Assembly (NCBI GenBank): GCA_002364005.1
Contig: DEXG01000034.1
Coordinates: 14,484-78,483 of the forward strand
Length of the DNA stretch: 64,000 bases
DNA from: Phycisphaerales bacterium UBA3190
GTDB taxonomy: Bacteria > Planctomycetota > Phycisphaerae > Phycisphaerales > UBA1924
Direction of reading: 5' to 3'
The position numbers and the translations under genes were made by a program. Positions 50,497 to 58,437 of the stretch are shown piece after piece. The notes under the pieces were generated by a model. The model searched no databases, was not told where the DNA came from, and saw only the letters and a program-made list of their open reading frames with translations. The number at the start of each line of letters is the position of its first letter. The stretch's first letter is position 1.

Positions 50497-51810
50497 TCAC
50501 GCTTCCCATCTGATCTGCCCGTTGACGATGGTCATCACCGGGCGGGCGCTCAGCTCCCACCCCAGGAACGGGGTGTTCACCGACTTACCAACGAGGTGGT
50601 CCTCGCTGAGGGTCCAGTGGTGATCCGGGTCAATGAGCGTCAGGTCCGCGGCTCCGCCGACAGCGATTGAGCCGATGCCGCAGGTGTCGAGGTTGCAGAG
50701 CTTGGCGGGGTTGATGGTCATCAGTTCGATGAGCTTGGGCATATCGATGTGCCCGGTCTCGACGAGCGCTTTGTGGTAGAGGGAGAATGCTGATTCGAGC
50801 CCGATGATCCCGAACGGGGCCTCGCTCATGGGGTTGCGTTTTTCGTCCGCGTGATGCGGTGCGTGATCGGTCGCGAGGATGGTGATGATCCCGTCGGCGA
50901 CGCCTTTCCGGAGTGCTTCGGCATCGGCTTGCTCACGCAGGGGTGGGTTCATCTTCGCCATGGTGCCGTGGGTTTCGATGGCTTCGTGGGTCAGCAGCAG
51001 ATGGTGCGGCGATGCCTCAGCGGTCACGGGGATGCCCTTTTCCTGTGCGCGGGCGACGAGTTCGATGGAGTCACCCGAGCTCATGTGCTGGATGTGGTAG
51101 CGACAGCCGATGGATGTGTTGAGACGGATGTCCCGCTCGATGATGAGTTCCTCGGCCTCGCGTGGCCAGCCCTTCTCGCCCAGCTTCATCGCGACCGAGC
51201 CGGCGTGCATGGTGGCCCCCTGGGTCAGGGTCAGCTCCTGGCAGTGCTGCATGAACGCCTTGCCGGTGGTCTTGACGGTCTGGAGAACGGTCTTCATCAT
51301 GGAGGCCGATTCGATGACATCGCCGTCGTCGCTGTAGCCCACCGCGCCGGCCTTGTCGCAGAGTTCGATCTCGGCGAGGCGTTCGCCCTTGCGTCCCTGG
51401 GTGGCCGCTGCGACGCTGAAGACCCGGCAATGCGCTTCACGCTCGGCTTTGGCCCTGATGTACTCGACGATCTCAGGCGTGTCGAGGCAGGGCTGGGTGT
51501 TGGGCATACAGCAGACCGTCGTGAACCCGCCGGCAACCGCGGCGGCGGTCCCGCTGGCGATGTCCTCTTTGTGGGTTTGCCCCGGGTCTCGGAGGTGAAC
51601 ATGGGGATCGATGAGCCCCGGGGCGAGCACCTTGCCGCTTGCATCGATGACCCGATCGGCTGAGCCGGAGATCGACGCTTCGATAGCCGAGATCCGCCCA
51701 TCGCGAATCAGGAGGTCACGGGTCGCATCCAACCCCGAGAGGGGGTCGATGACGCGGGCGGATTGGATCAGGATCGATTCGGGGCCGGTTGAGGGGGTCG
51801 TGTCGCTCAT
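50497..51810 (-). CDS. pyrC: Dihydroorotase
   Basis: From ATG 51810 (an alternative ATG is at 51822) the product has 437 residues. It has the amidohydrolase metal motif DPHVHLRDPG (His70, His72), CCMPNTQPCLDTPE, ASPHHLLLTHEAI and ATDHAPHHADEKR. These are typical of class I dihydroorotases, which close carbamoyl-aspartate in pyrimidine synthesis. The absence of a neighbouring pyrB means it could in principle be an inactive PyrC-like subunit, but the metal ligands are intact. Confidence 0.92.
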   Translation of the reverse strand: MSDTTPSTGPESILIQSARVIDPLSGLDATRDLLIRDGRISAIEASISGSADRVIDASGKVLAPGLIDPHVHLRDPGQTHKEDIASGTAAAVAGGFTTVCCMPNTQPCLDTPEIVEYIRAKAEREAHCRVFSVAAATQGRKGERLAEIELCDKAGAVGYSDDGDVIESASMMKTVLQTVKTTGKAFMQHCQELTLTQGATMHAGSVAMKLGEKGWPREAEELIIERDIRLNTSIGCRYHIQHMSSGDSIELVARAQEKGIPVTAEASPHHLLLTHEAIETHGTMAKMNPPLREQADAEALRKGVADGIITILATDHAPHHADEKRNPMSEAPFGIIGLESAFSLYHKALVETGHIDMPKLIELMTINPAKLCNLDTCGIGSIAVGGAADLTLIDPDHHWTLSEDHLVGKSVNTPFLGWELSARPVMTIVNGQIRWEA

Positions 51811-51855
51811 ACGGTTGAGCATATGCGGATTGTGATCGGTGGGTGCTGTTTTGGG

Positions 51856-51884
51856 TTGGCAAGCGGCTAGATCAGCGCTATGCT
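51856..51884 (+). promoter_or_regulatory. Promoter of tRNA-Pro
   Basis: TTGGCA (51856-51861) and TATGCT (51879-51884) have the ideal 17-base spacing and lie about 30 bases upstream of the tRNA 5' end. Confidence 0.65.
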
Positions 51885-51913
51885 TGGGGCCTGCCCGAAC
51901 AGGCAGGAATAGA

Positions 51914-51989
<76 letters not shown>

Positions 51990-52001
51990 TATGTGAGTTC
52001 A

Positions 52002-52037
52002 AAGGCCTCGGCAACCGCCGGGGCCTTCTGTGCTTTG
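52002..52037 (+). terminator. Terminator after tRNA-Pro
   Basis: AAGGCCTCGGC (52002-52012) pairs with GCCGGGGCCTT (52017-52027), 11 pairs with one T-G, loop AACC, followed by CTGTGCTTT. Confidence 0.7.
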
Positions 52038-52104
52038 GGGTCGGGAATCTGAACACATCGATCCCGCCAGATCCGTTCGCCGCATCCCGTGGGTGATCAC
52101 TCGC

Positions 52105-52632
52105 TCACGCCCCTCCCCGTGCTGCGCGAATGATTTCATATTTGAGCGCACGCTCCCCGTCGTAGGTGACCTCGCCGTTTTGAGTCAGCCCACACTTTTC
52201 CAGCACGCGGATCGACGCCTTGTTTTCCGTGAGCACCAATCCCAGGATGCGATCGAGCTTGAGCACTTCGAATCCGAATGCGATGCACGCGGAACATGTT
52301 TCTGTAGCGATCCCCTGCCCCCAGTACTCGGGGAAGAACCGGAACCCGACATCCACCTCTTCGAGTTCTGGGAGGTATTTCAAGCCGCAGAAACCGATGA
52401 CGGCGCCGGTATCCTTGAGCACGCAGGCCCACCGCCCGAAGCCAACCGTTTCGAAATCCGGATAGTCCGCGATGGCCCGGCGTGCGTCCATCAGCGAACG
52501 CAGTGGTGGCTCGCCGGTGTACCGCATGACCTCAGGGTGGCTGTTGAGGTGATAGAACGATTCACAATCATCGAGTGTGAACGCGCGGTGCTCGATTCTT
52601 TCGGTTGCTGGGCCGGATCGGTAGGACTTCAT
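52105..52632 (-). CDS. GNAT-family N-acetyltransferase (RimJ/RimL-like)
   Basis: The 175-residue protein has the acetyl-CoA loop FPEYWGQGIATETCSACIAF and the flanking strands GAVIGFCGLKYLPELEEVDV and ENKASIRVLEKCGL, typical of the Acetyltransf_3 (RimJ/RimL) group, which acetylates N-termini or small amines. The substrate cannot be inferred. It lies alone between tRNA-Pro and the PEP-CTERM gene. Confidence 0.9.
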   Translation of the reverse strand: MKSYRSGPATERIEHRAFTLDDCESFYHLNSHPEVMRYTGEPPLRSLMDARRAIADYPDFETVGFGRWACVLKDTGAVIGFCGLKYLPELEEVDVGFRFFPEYWGQGIATETCSACIAFGFEVLKLDRILGLVLTENKASIRVLEKCGLTQNGEVTYDGERALKYEIIRAARGGA

Positions 52633-52759
52633 GCCTGAATATAACCGCTCCCATTCATTGGCGTGAGCCCTGAGTTGAAAGCGTATCCGGACGCCGCTGG
52701 ATGGGTTTGATGATGTCAGTGCTATTTAGGACTGGCTTCGAGGCGATGGTATTAAAGGA

Positions 52760-52785
52760 ACCGGCTCCCATTTCTGGGAGCCGGT
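52760..52785 (-). terminator. Terminator of the PEP-CTERM gene
   Basis: ACCGGCTCCC (52760-52769) pairs perfectly with GGGAGCCGGT (52776-52785). On the minus strand the stem runs into TCCTTTAAT. It lies 37 bases after the stop. Confidence 0.75.
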
Positions 52786-52821
52786 CGAGTTTGAAATCAG
52801 ATTCGTCGGTCGGTGCGCTGA

Positions 52822-53397
52822 TCAGCGACGACGACGGGTTGCGGCCAGGCCACCGAGGCCGAGCAGTGCGACTGAACCCGGTGCGGGAACAACGCGGTAG
52901 GTGCCGATGTAGGTGGCGCCGGGGATGTCGTCATCCGAGTCGGCGGGGCTGTAGATGTCGCCTGAGGTGTTGCCACCAACCATGTCAGCGTACGAAGCCG
53001 CGTCGATGGTCCATGTGCCCGAGCCGGTGAAGGCGACCTGGCCAGCGGTGAACGCAGGCGCATCAGCGGTGAAGCTCCAGATGTTCAGGCCAGCGCTGCC
53101 AGCAGAGTGGAAGATCGAAGGCGAGCCGTCCGAGCTGGTGCCAGCGACGGTGAGATCACCAACGCCGTTGGTGATGGTCAGGCCGGTGGATGTGTTGTTG
53201 AAGAAGTCAGCCAGCAGGACGCCGGTGAAGCTGCTTGCGGCAGCATCGGCGGCTGAGAGGCCGTCGGTTGCGGTGATGGTCATCTGGTTCTCGACCGAGA
53301 GGTCGATGATCAGCAGATCGTCAGCCTGAGCGACGCCCGCGAGCGAAGCGATGACCAGTGCTGCACCGAGACCGATAATGTTCTTGTTGGTATTCAT
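52822..53397 (-). CDS. Secreted PEP-CTERM protein
   Basis: The 191-residue protein has a signal peptide (MNTNKNIIGLGAALVIASLA up to VAQA), a Ser/Thr/Gly-rich beta body, and a C-terminal sorting signal: VPAPGSVALLGLGGLAATRRRR, the Pro-x-Pro motif plus hydrophobic helix plus Arg cluster of PEP-CTERM. Such proteins are processed by an exosortase and displayed or released at the surface. No exosortase gene is in the window. AAGGAG precedes the ATG. Composition is AT-richer upstream (53400-53540), where its promoter should lie. Confidence 0.85.
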   Translation of the reverse strand: MNTNKNIIGLGAALVIASLAGVAQADDLLIIDLSVENQMTITATDGLSAADAAASSFTGVLLADFFNNTSTGLTITNGVGDLTVAGTSSDGSPSIFHSAGSAGLNIWSFTADAPAFTAGQVAFTGSGTWTIDAASYADMVGGNTSGDIYSPADSDDDIPGATYIGTYRVVPAPGSVALLGLGGLAATRRRR

Positions 53398-53611
53398 AAC
53401 TCTCTAATCTCCTTTGCCAGCCCGCAATAATGGGCTGAAGTTGCAAACTGTCGACACACAAACAAATGCGGCGACAAAGCCCAAATTTAATCAAATTTGC
53501 GGACTCACTGCAAGGTATACGCCCGAATTTTCAATGGAAATTTCTCAAATCGGGTGGTTTCGAGCGTGTTTATGAATCTCCGGTGCGTCCGGAAGGGGAG
53601 TTGGTCGGGGT

Positions 53612-54496
53612 TCAATCTGCGATTTCGTAACGACCATCAGCACGGATGTAGAGCAGGTGTTCGCCATTTCCGGTGGCCACCACGCGATGGGTTGTCGGCC
53701 CCTCTGAGCCGAAGTAACTGCCCGTCCCGAGGCGTTGCGCGCCCGTCCCTTGGTCCTGGTGCAGATCAATGGCACCCTGAATGACCACGGCACGGAAGTT
53801 GGGGGCTTGCGTGTGGATCTGGGCGGTGAACCCCGCGGGCAGCTTCACCAAGCTCCCGCTCGGCTGGTCATCTTGTGGATCGCCCCAGAGCCAGGCGATT
53901 TTCGCCCCGGATGCTGCCCCGCCGTGGGTGGGGAGGTCGACCCACGAGATGCTGGAGGCATCGAGCCAGACGAGGTTGGACTCGTCGACATTGATCGAGA
54001 TATCCCCGCTCTCGAAGGCCTCATCTGTTGGCTGCACAAGGTATGGGCCCTCGTCGATCTCGATGTACGCCAGATTGAACTGGCCTTGGGCCGAGGTGAT
54101 GTGGACATCGCCCGCGGGCTGCGTCCAGAAGGATCCGGCAGGCAGCCACATGTTCTCGGCTTCGGGGTCATCGTTGTGGACGAGCCCGTTGATCACCACG
54201 CCCCGGTAGGTGATGTTGTGGATATGGGGCGGCGAGGAGAACCCATCGACGAACTGCACGAGGAATCCGGAGGCACCGGAACCCGTACGGTCACCCCAGA
54301 GGTTCCCTGCACGCGGGCTGTTGTCGCCCCGGGCGGGGTTGAGCGCACCCCATTGGATATCTTCATACGAAAGCGATTCTGGGGAGGACATGCCGTTGTG
54401 GTTTTCAAGCGTCTGTGTGCTTGAGCACGCGCCGAGTACGGTTGCGACGGTGATCAGACTCAGACTGAGCTTGATTGTTGTGTGATGCGTGTTCAT
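53612..54496 (-). CDS. DUF4437-like cupin lipoprotein
   Basis: The start at 54496 (AAGGA upstream) yields 294 residues with a lipoprotein signal (VLGAC, Cys24). The rest looks like a duplicated cupin: DRTGSGASGFLVQFVDGFSS, PPHIHNITYRGVVINGLVHN, LPAGSFWTQPAGDVHI, then a second half with SGSLVKLPAGFTAQIHTQAP, FRAVVIQGAIDLHQ. This pattern matches DUF4437-type proteins. The His pairs suggest a metal site. It is directly downstream of the SDR gene and so probably belongs to the HxlR-linked operon. Confidence 0.75.
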   Translation of the reverse strand: MNTHHTTIKLSLSLITVATVLGACSSTQTLENHNGMSSPESLSYEDIQWGALNPARGDNSPRAGNLWGDRTGSGASGFLVQFVDGFSSPPHIHNITYRGVVINGLVHNDDPEAENMWLPAGSFWTQPAGDVHITSAQGQFNLAYIEIDEGPYLVQPTDEAFESGDISINVDESNLVWLDASSISWVDLPTHGGAASGAKIAWLWGDPQDDQPSGSLVKLPAGFTAQIHTQAPNFRAVVIQGAIDLHQDQGTGAQRLGTGSYFGSEGPTTHRVVATGNGEHLLYIRADGRYEIAD

Positions 54497-54539
54497 GGTG
54501 TGATTCCTTTTTCTGCTGGGTGTTGGTGTTGGATGTGTG

Positions 54540-55370
54540 TCAAGCCGAGGCGGTGACCGCATGGCCCTGCTCGGTGAGAAGCAGCTCGATCAGCTGCACG
54601 ATCTCGTTGGTTCGTTGTTCGTTGACGGCATCGGGGTGGGGCGGGGTGAATCGGGCGGTGTCGTTGTCGTAATACTGCCCATTGGCCGATCGGAACTCAT
54701 CAGACAGAGCCGCGCGAGTCAGGATGTCCGCGCCGATCCCGATGTCTGCCCCGTCCATCCCGTAGGCCTGCTTGACCATGTTCGTGGCCAGCAGGGACCC
54801 GGGGTTCACGGAGACGATCACCGGCCCCTTCTCATCCCCTTCGAGCGCCATCGCCCTCGACCAGGCGGTCAGGGCGAGCTTGCTCTGTGCGTAGGCGGCG
54901 CTGTCGCCCAGCGTGACCTTCCCGGAGAAGGCGTTGAGACTCACGGGTGCCTGGGCAGCCGAGGAGAGGTTCACGACCCGCCCGTCTGAGGGGATCCGTT
55001 TCAAGAGGCGTTTGGTCAGCAGGTACGGCGCGATCGTGTTGACCACGAATCGCAGGTCGAGCCCGCTGGGTGTTCGGGCCTTGGGTACCTTGAAGACGCC
55101 CGCGTTGTTGATCAGCACATTGAGCGGCCCCTCGCGTGCTTCGATGGCATCGGCGAGCCCGCTGACCTCTTCCAGATCGGAGAGGTCTGCTCTGAATGAT
55201 TCGACCCTTCCCGCCCCCGGGATGGCGCGAAGCGATTGTTCGACCGATGCGATCTTGTCCGGGTTTCTCCCGTGCACAAGCACGGTGTGTCCCTGCGAGA
55301 TGAGCGACTTGGCGGTTGCCAGCCCGATGCCATCGGTTGAGCCCGTGATGAGGATTGTCTTCGATTCCAT
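54540..55370 (-). CDS. Short-chain dehydrogenase/reductase
   Basis: The 276-residue SDR has TGSTDGIG (9-16) for the dinucleotide, LINNAGV (87-92), Ser136/137 (VVNLSSAA), and the catalytic YAQSK (Tyr160, Lys164). HGRNPDKI in beta-2 suggests NADP preference. The substrate is unknown, and it resembles retinol-dehydrogenase-like or WW-domain oxidoreductase-like SDRs. It is 24 bases after the quinone oxidoreductase gene. Confidence 0.9.
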   Translation of the reverse strand: MESKTILITGSTDGIGLATAKSLISQGHTVLVHGRNPDKIASVEQSLRAIPGAGRVESFRADLSDLEEVSGLADAIEAREGPLNVLINNAGVFKVPKARTPSGLDLRFVVNTIAPYLLTKRLLKRIPSDGRVVNLSSAAQAPVSLNAFSGKVTLGDSAAYAQSKLALTAWSRAMALEGDEKGPVIVSVNPGSLLATNMVKQAYGMDGADIGIGADILTRAALSDEFRSANGQYYDNDTARFTPPHPDAVNEQRTNEIVQLIELLLTEQGHAVTASA

Positions 55371-55394
55371 GATGTGATCCCCTTGAGTATGGTG

Positions 55395-56384
55395 TTACGC
55401 GTGATCGATGACGACCTTGCCCATCGCCTGCCCGCTTTCAAGGCGTGCGTGCGCTTCGTTTGCCTGGTTGAGGGTGAACCGCATCTCGTCGAGCACGGGC
55501 TTGAGTGCCCCCGATTCAACGATGGCCGCCAGATCGGTCAGGGTTTCCCCGTGGACCGATCGCTTGTGGTTGTGAAGCATCGGGATGAGCATGAAGACGA
55601 CATGCAGGGACAGTCCCTTCATGTGCGCCGGGGTCAGATCGAGCTCACACATCGAGACGGTGGTGGCGATCTGGCCATTGAGCGCCGCGGCTGCGAACGA
55701 GTTGGTCAGGTTTGCTGCGCCGACCGAGTCGAAGATGAGATCAAAGCCCGCCCCGCCCGTGTGGGCCTGGACATACTGCTCGACCGTTTCGGTCTTGTAG
55801 TTGATGGGTGTCGCGCCGAGCTGCTCGATGAGTTCGAGCTGGGCATCGCCACCACCGGTTGAGAAGACCTCGGCGCCGTAGTGCTTGGCGAGCTGGAGGG
55901 CGACATGGCCGACACCGCCCGAGCCGCCGTGCACCAGCACCCGCTGCCCCGCCTTGATCCCGGCGCGGTGCAGCCCCTCGTAGGCGGTGATGGCGACCAG
56001 CGGCAGGGCCGCGGCTTCCCGCATAGAAAGGTTCTTTGGTTTGTGGGCGATCAGGTCCGCATCGGCGACGATGTACTCCGCGAGCGTACCGGGCAGGTCT
56101 GCCAGCCCGCCCGCGCAGCCGTAGACCTCATCGCCGACCTTGAACCCCTCGACGCCCTCGCCGAGTTCCTCGATGGTGCCTGCGAAGTCCATCCCCAGGA
56201 TTGCGGGTGTCTGAGGTGACATCGGGAGATCCTCGCCCATGTTTCGGATCATGGTGTCGACGGTATTGACGCTTGAGGCACTGATCTTGATCAGGACATG
56301 ACCGGGCTTGGTGGTGGGGCGATCGATCTCGGTCGATTCGAACTTGCCGGCTTGGCCGTAAGCGTTGATGAGCATGGCTTGCAT
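55395..56384 (-). CDS. NADPH-dependent quinone oxidoreductase / zinc-independent MDR dehydrogenase
   Basis: The start at 56384 has AAGGAG seven bases upstream; longer frames run over the divergent hxlR gene. The 329-residue MDR protein has ILGMDFAGTIEELGEGVEGF, GDEVYGCAGG, LPLVAITAYEGLHRAGI and the cofactor motif VHGGSGGVGHVALQLAKHYG. No catalytic zinc ligands (Cys/His set) are seen, which points to the quinone oxidoreductase group. It heads the minus-strand operon next to HxlR. Confidence 0.9.
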   Translation of the reverse strand: MQAMLINAYGQAGKFESTEIDRPTTKPGHVLIKISASSVNTVDTMIRNMGEDLPMSPQTPAILGMDFAGTIEELGEGVEGFKVGDEVYGCAGGLADLPGTLAEYIVADADLIAHKPKNLSMREAAALPLVAITAYEGLHRAGIKAGQRVLVHGGSGGVGHVALQLAKHYGAEVFSTGGGDAQLELIEQLGATPINYKTETVEQYVQAHTGGAGFDLIFDSVGAANLTNSFAAAALNGQIATTVSMCELDLTPAHMKGLSLHVVFMLIPMLHNHKRSVHGETLTDLAAIVESGALKPVLDEMRFTLNQANEAHARLESGQAMGKVVIDHA

Positions 56385-56446
56385 GGTGGAACTCCTTGTT
56401 GGATTCGCTCGATTCAAGCGGTCGTGTATTGCAGAACCCAGAAACC

Positions 56447-56463
56447 TACGCCTACACTGCGTA
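56447..56463. promoter_or_regulatory. Candidate HxlR operator
   Basis: TACGC and GCGTA form an inverted repeat separated by seven bases in the 135-base divergent interval. HxlR-type regulators usually bind short inverted repeats in such positions. The interval is AT-rich at 56475-56510. Confidence 0.3.
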
Positions 56464-56519
56464 AACGGCAGGTACCCACAAAAATGTAAGTATGAAGATT
56501 TTTGATTGGACCGAACCTG

Positions 56520-56897
56520 ATGGCACGCAAGTACAACTGGAAAACGGGATGTGATGTCGAGGCGACGCTGAGCGTGATCGGTGGGCGGTGGAAGCCCATC
56601 CTCGTCTGTCATCTGCTGGCCGGGCCCAAACGCTTCGGTGAACTTCGGCGCCTGACGCCGAACGCGACCGAGCGCATGATTACGCTGCAGCTTCGTGAGC
56701 TTGAGGGGGACGGCGTGCTTGAGCGGCATGTCTTTGCCGAGGTTCCTCCTCGCGTGGAGTACGAACTGACCGAGTATGGTCGGACGCTCGAGCCAATCTT
56801 GGAAAGCATGCAGGCGTGGGGGCGCGAGTTCAAGGCACGCCGGGCGGCAGAGGAGGCGGGGAGCGAACCTTGCGAGGTGGCCCACGCAGAGGCGTGA
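56520..56897 (+). CDS. HxlR-family transcriptional regulator
   Basis: The 125-residue winged-helix protein has the HxlR core GCDVEATLSVIGGRWKPILV, KRFGELRRLTPNATERMITL and PPRVEYELTEYGRTLEPIL. Cys11 sits where YodB/HypR-type members carry a redox-sensing cysteine before the 'VIGGRWKP' helix, so sensing of quinones or electrophiles is plausible. Starts at TTG 56502 or ATG 56520 are possible. It diverges from the oxidoreductase operon. Confidence 0.92.
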   Translation: MARKYNWKTGCDVEATLSVIGGRWKPILVCHLLAGPKRFGELRRLTPNATERMITLQLRELEGDGVLERHVFAEVPPRVEYELTEYGRTLEPILESMQAWGREFKARRAAEEAGSEPCEVAHAEA

Positions 56898-57047
56898 GCT
56901 GGGTGATCAGCGGCCCCACACCGGTTCGGGCGGTGCGATGGGCATGCAGATCCAGTTGTCTGTGTGATTCCTGAGATTCGCGAAATAGCTTTCCTATCGG
57001 CGTGGTTGGATGGGTGTACTTGTCCAAACGCCCAAGGAATGACGCCT

Positions 57048-57854
57048 ATGAATCAGGACGGATTGAACCGACGACGCTTTCTTGCTTACTCTGCCGCAGG
57101 AGCGGCGGTCACTTCTACAACTGGGCTTGCACACGCGGCGTGGCGTCCAAGCCATGATCACAAGGAGCATCCCGTGAGCCGACCCGCATGCCTGTTCTTC
57201 GATGTCAACGAGACACTGCTGGATCTAACGGCGATGAAAGCGAGCGTGGCCCAGGCGCTGGGTGGTCGACCGGACCTGCTGTCGCTGTGGTTCACGACGA
57301 TGCTGCAATACTCGCTGGTGTCTTCAGCCGGTGGTCAGTACGAGGACTTTGGTGTCATCGGTGCGGCGGCCATGCGCATGGTTGCGCGAAACAACGGGAT
57401 CGAGTTGAGCGAGGCGGCGTCCAAGGACGCGATTCGGCCCATTCTGAGTCTTCCGCCTCACCCGGATGTGCGTGATGGACTTGCTCGGCTCAAAGCCGCG
57501 GGCTATCGCATGGTGACGCTGACGAACTCTTCGAACAAGGGTGTAGAGGCGCAGATGGAGCACGCGGGTCTGACCGACATGTTTGAGGCGCGACTGAGCG
57601 TCGAGGATGTGCAGATGTACAAGCCGCACCAGCATGTGTACGCGTGGGCCTCCCGCAAGCTGGGGGTTGAGCCGAGCGAGTGCATGCTCGTCGCGGCTCA
57701 CGGGTGGGATATTGCTGGGGCGCTCTGGGCCGGATGGCGCGGGGCGTTCCTCTCACGCCCCGGGGCGCAGCTGTACCCGCTGGCACCGGAGCCGGAGATC
57801 AGCGTTCCGAACCTCGCCCAAGCCGCAGACCAACTGATCGCCCTGCCTTCGTAA
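57048..57854 (+). CDS. Tat-exported HAD hydrolase (haloacid dehalogenase type II-like)
   Basis: ATG 57048 has AAGGA nine bases upstream. The 268-residue protein starts with a twin-arginine signal (NRRRFLAYSAAGAAVTSTTG, then a hydrophobic stretch ending AHA). The enzyme follows: nucleophile Asp52 in FFDVNETLLDLTAM, YRMVTLTNSSN (motif II), a Lys in VEDVQMYKPHQHVY, and LVAAHGWDIAGALWAG. This matches type II 2-haloacid dehalogenases, usually cytoplasmic. Export of this family is unusual. It follows hxlR by 150 bases on the same strand. Confidence 0.87.
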   Translation: MNQDGLNRRRFLAYSAAGAAVTSTTGLAHAAWRPSHDHKEHPVSRPACLFFDVNETLLDLTAMKASVAQALGGRPDLLSLWFTTMLQYSLVSSAGGQYEDFGVIGAAAMRMVARNNGIELSEAASKDAIRPILSLPPHPDVRDGLARLKAAGYRMVTLTNSSNKGVEAQMEHAGLTDMFEARLSVEDVQMYKPHQHVYAWASRKLGVEPSECMLVAAHGWDIAGALWAGWRGAFLSRPGAQLYPLAPEPEISVPNLAQAADQLIALPS

Positions 57855-57951
57855 GACGCGATTGCTGATCACTACTGCCTATTGCCCGCCGAAGGTCCGC
57901 CTATGGCGGATTGCCTGACAATCAACTTCTATCGCTGTGCGCAACAAGAAC

Positions 57952-57974
57952 CGAGCCGTTCCAGTCCCGGCTCG
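57952..57974 (-). terminator. Terminator after infA
   Basis: CGAGCCG (57952-57958) pairs with CGGCTCG (57968-57974), nine-base loop. On the minus strand the stem is followed by GTTCTTGTTG. It is 91 bases beyond the infA stop. The interval 57855-58064 otherwise shows no gene, only GC-rich sequence. Confidence 0.5.
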
Positions 57975-58064
57975 CGTCGGTGTTGTGTCTGGTGCTCGTG
58001 CGCGCGTCGGGCCCGTGCTGCGGCCGCGCGGTGTGCGCGTGTCCGAGGGTGCCCGTTGCGGGAA

Positions 58065-58289
58065 TCAGCGCCGGTAGGTGATGCGGGCGCGTGTGAGGTC
58101 GTAGGGGGAGATTTCGACCGTGACGGTGTCACCCGGGAGGATCCTGATGTAGTGCTTGCGCATCTTGCCCGAGACATACCCGATGATCTCGGACTGCTGC
58201 TCGTTTGGAAGGCGCACTTTGAACATCGCGTTTGGAAGCGCTTCGACTACGATCGCGTCCATGGTGAATTTGTCGTCTTGCTTGGCCAT
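58065..58289 (-). CDS. infA: Translation initiation factor IF-1
   Basis: The 74-residue protein is a single S1/OB-fold domain: TMDAIVVEALPNAMFKVRLP, EIIGYVSGKMRKHYIRILPG and DTVTVEISPYDLTRARITYR, matching IF-1 in sequence and near its usual 72-residue length. It assists start-site selection on the 30S subunit. It stands alone, not in a ribosomal protein operon. Confidence 0.98.
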   Translation of the reverse strand: MAKQDDKFTMDAIVVEALPNAMFKVRLPNEQQSEIIGYVSGKMRKHYIRILPGDTVTVEISPYDLTRARITYRR

Positions 58290-58437
58290 GTAATCTCCGT
58301 TGCCCCCAGCACACCAGCTTCGGTGCCTTTGTCTTCAATCGCTCTGGGGACCCTAAGAATAGGGCGATGAGACAAAAGAACCAGACAAATACCGTGCTTG
58401 TGCGATGAAATTGGCGGGTCGGACGCACATTTTTACA

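Noticed and set aside
57882..58064. Possible small gene or structured RNA in the GC-rich gap after the HAD gene
   Set aside because: Open frames there lack start signals and motifs, and no conserved core of RNase P, SRP or tmRNA is visible.
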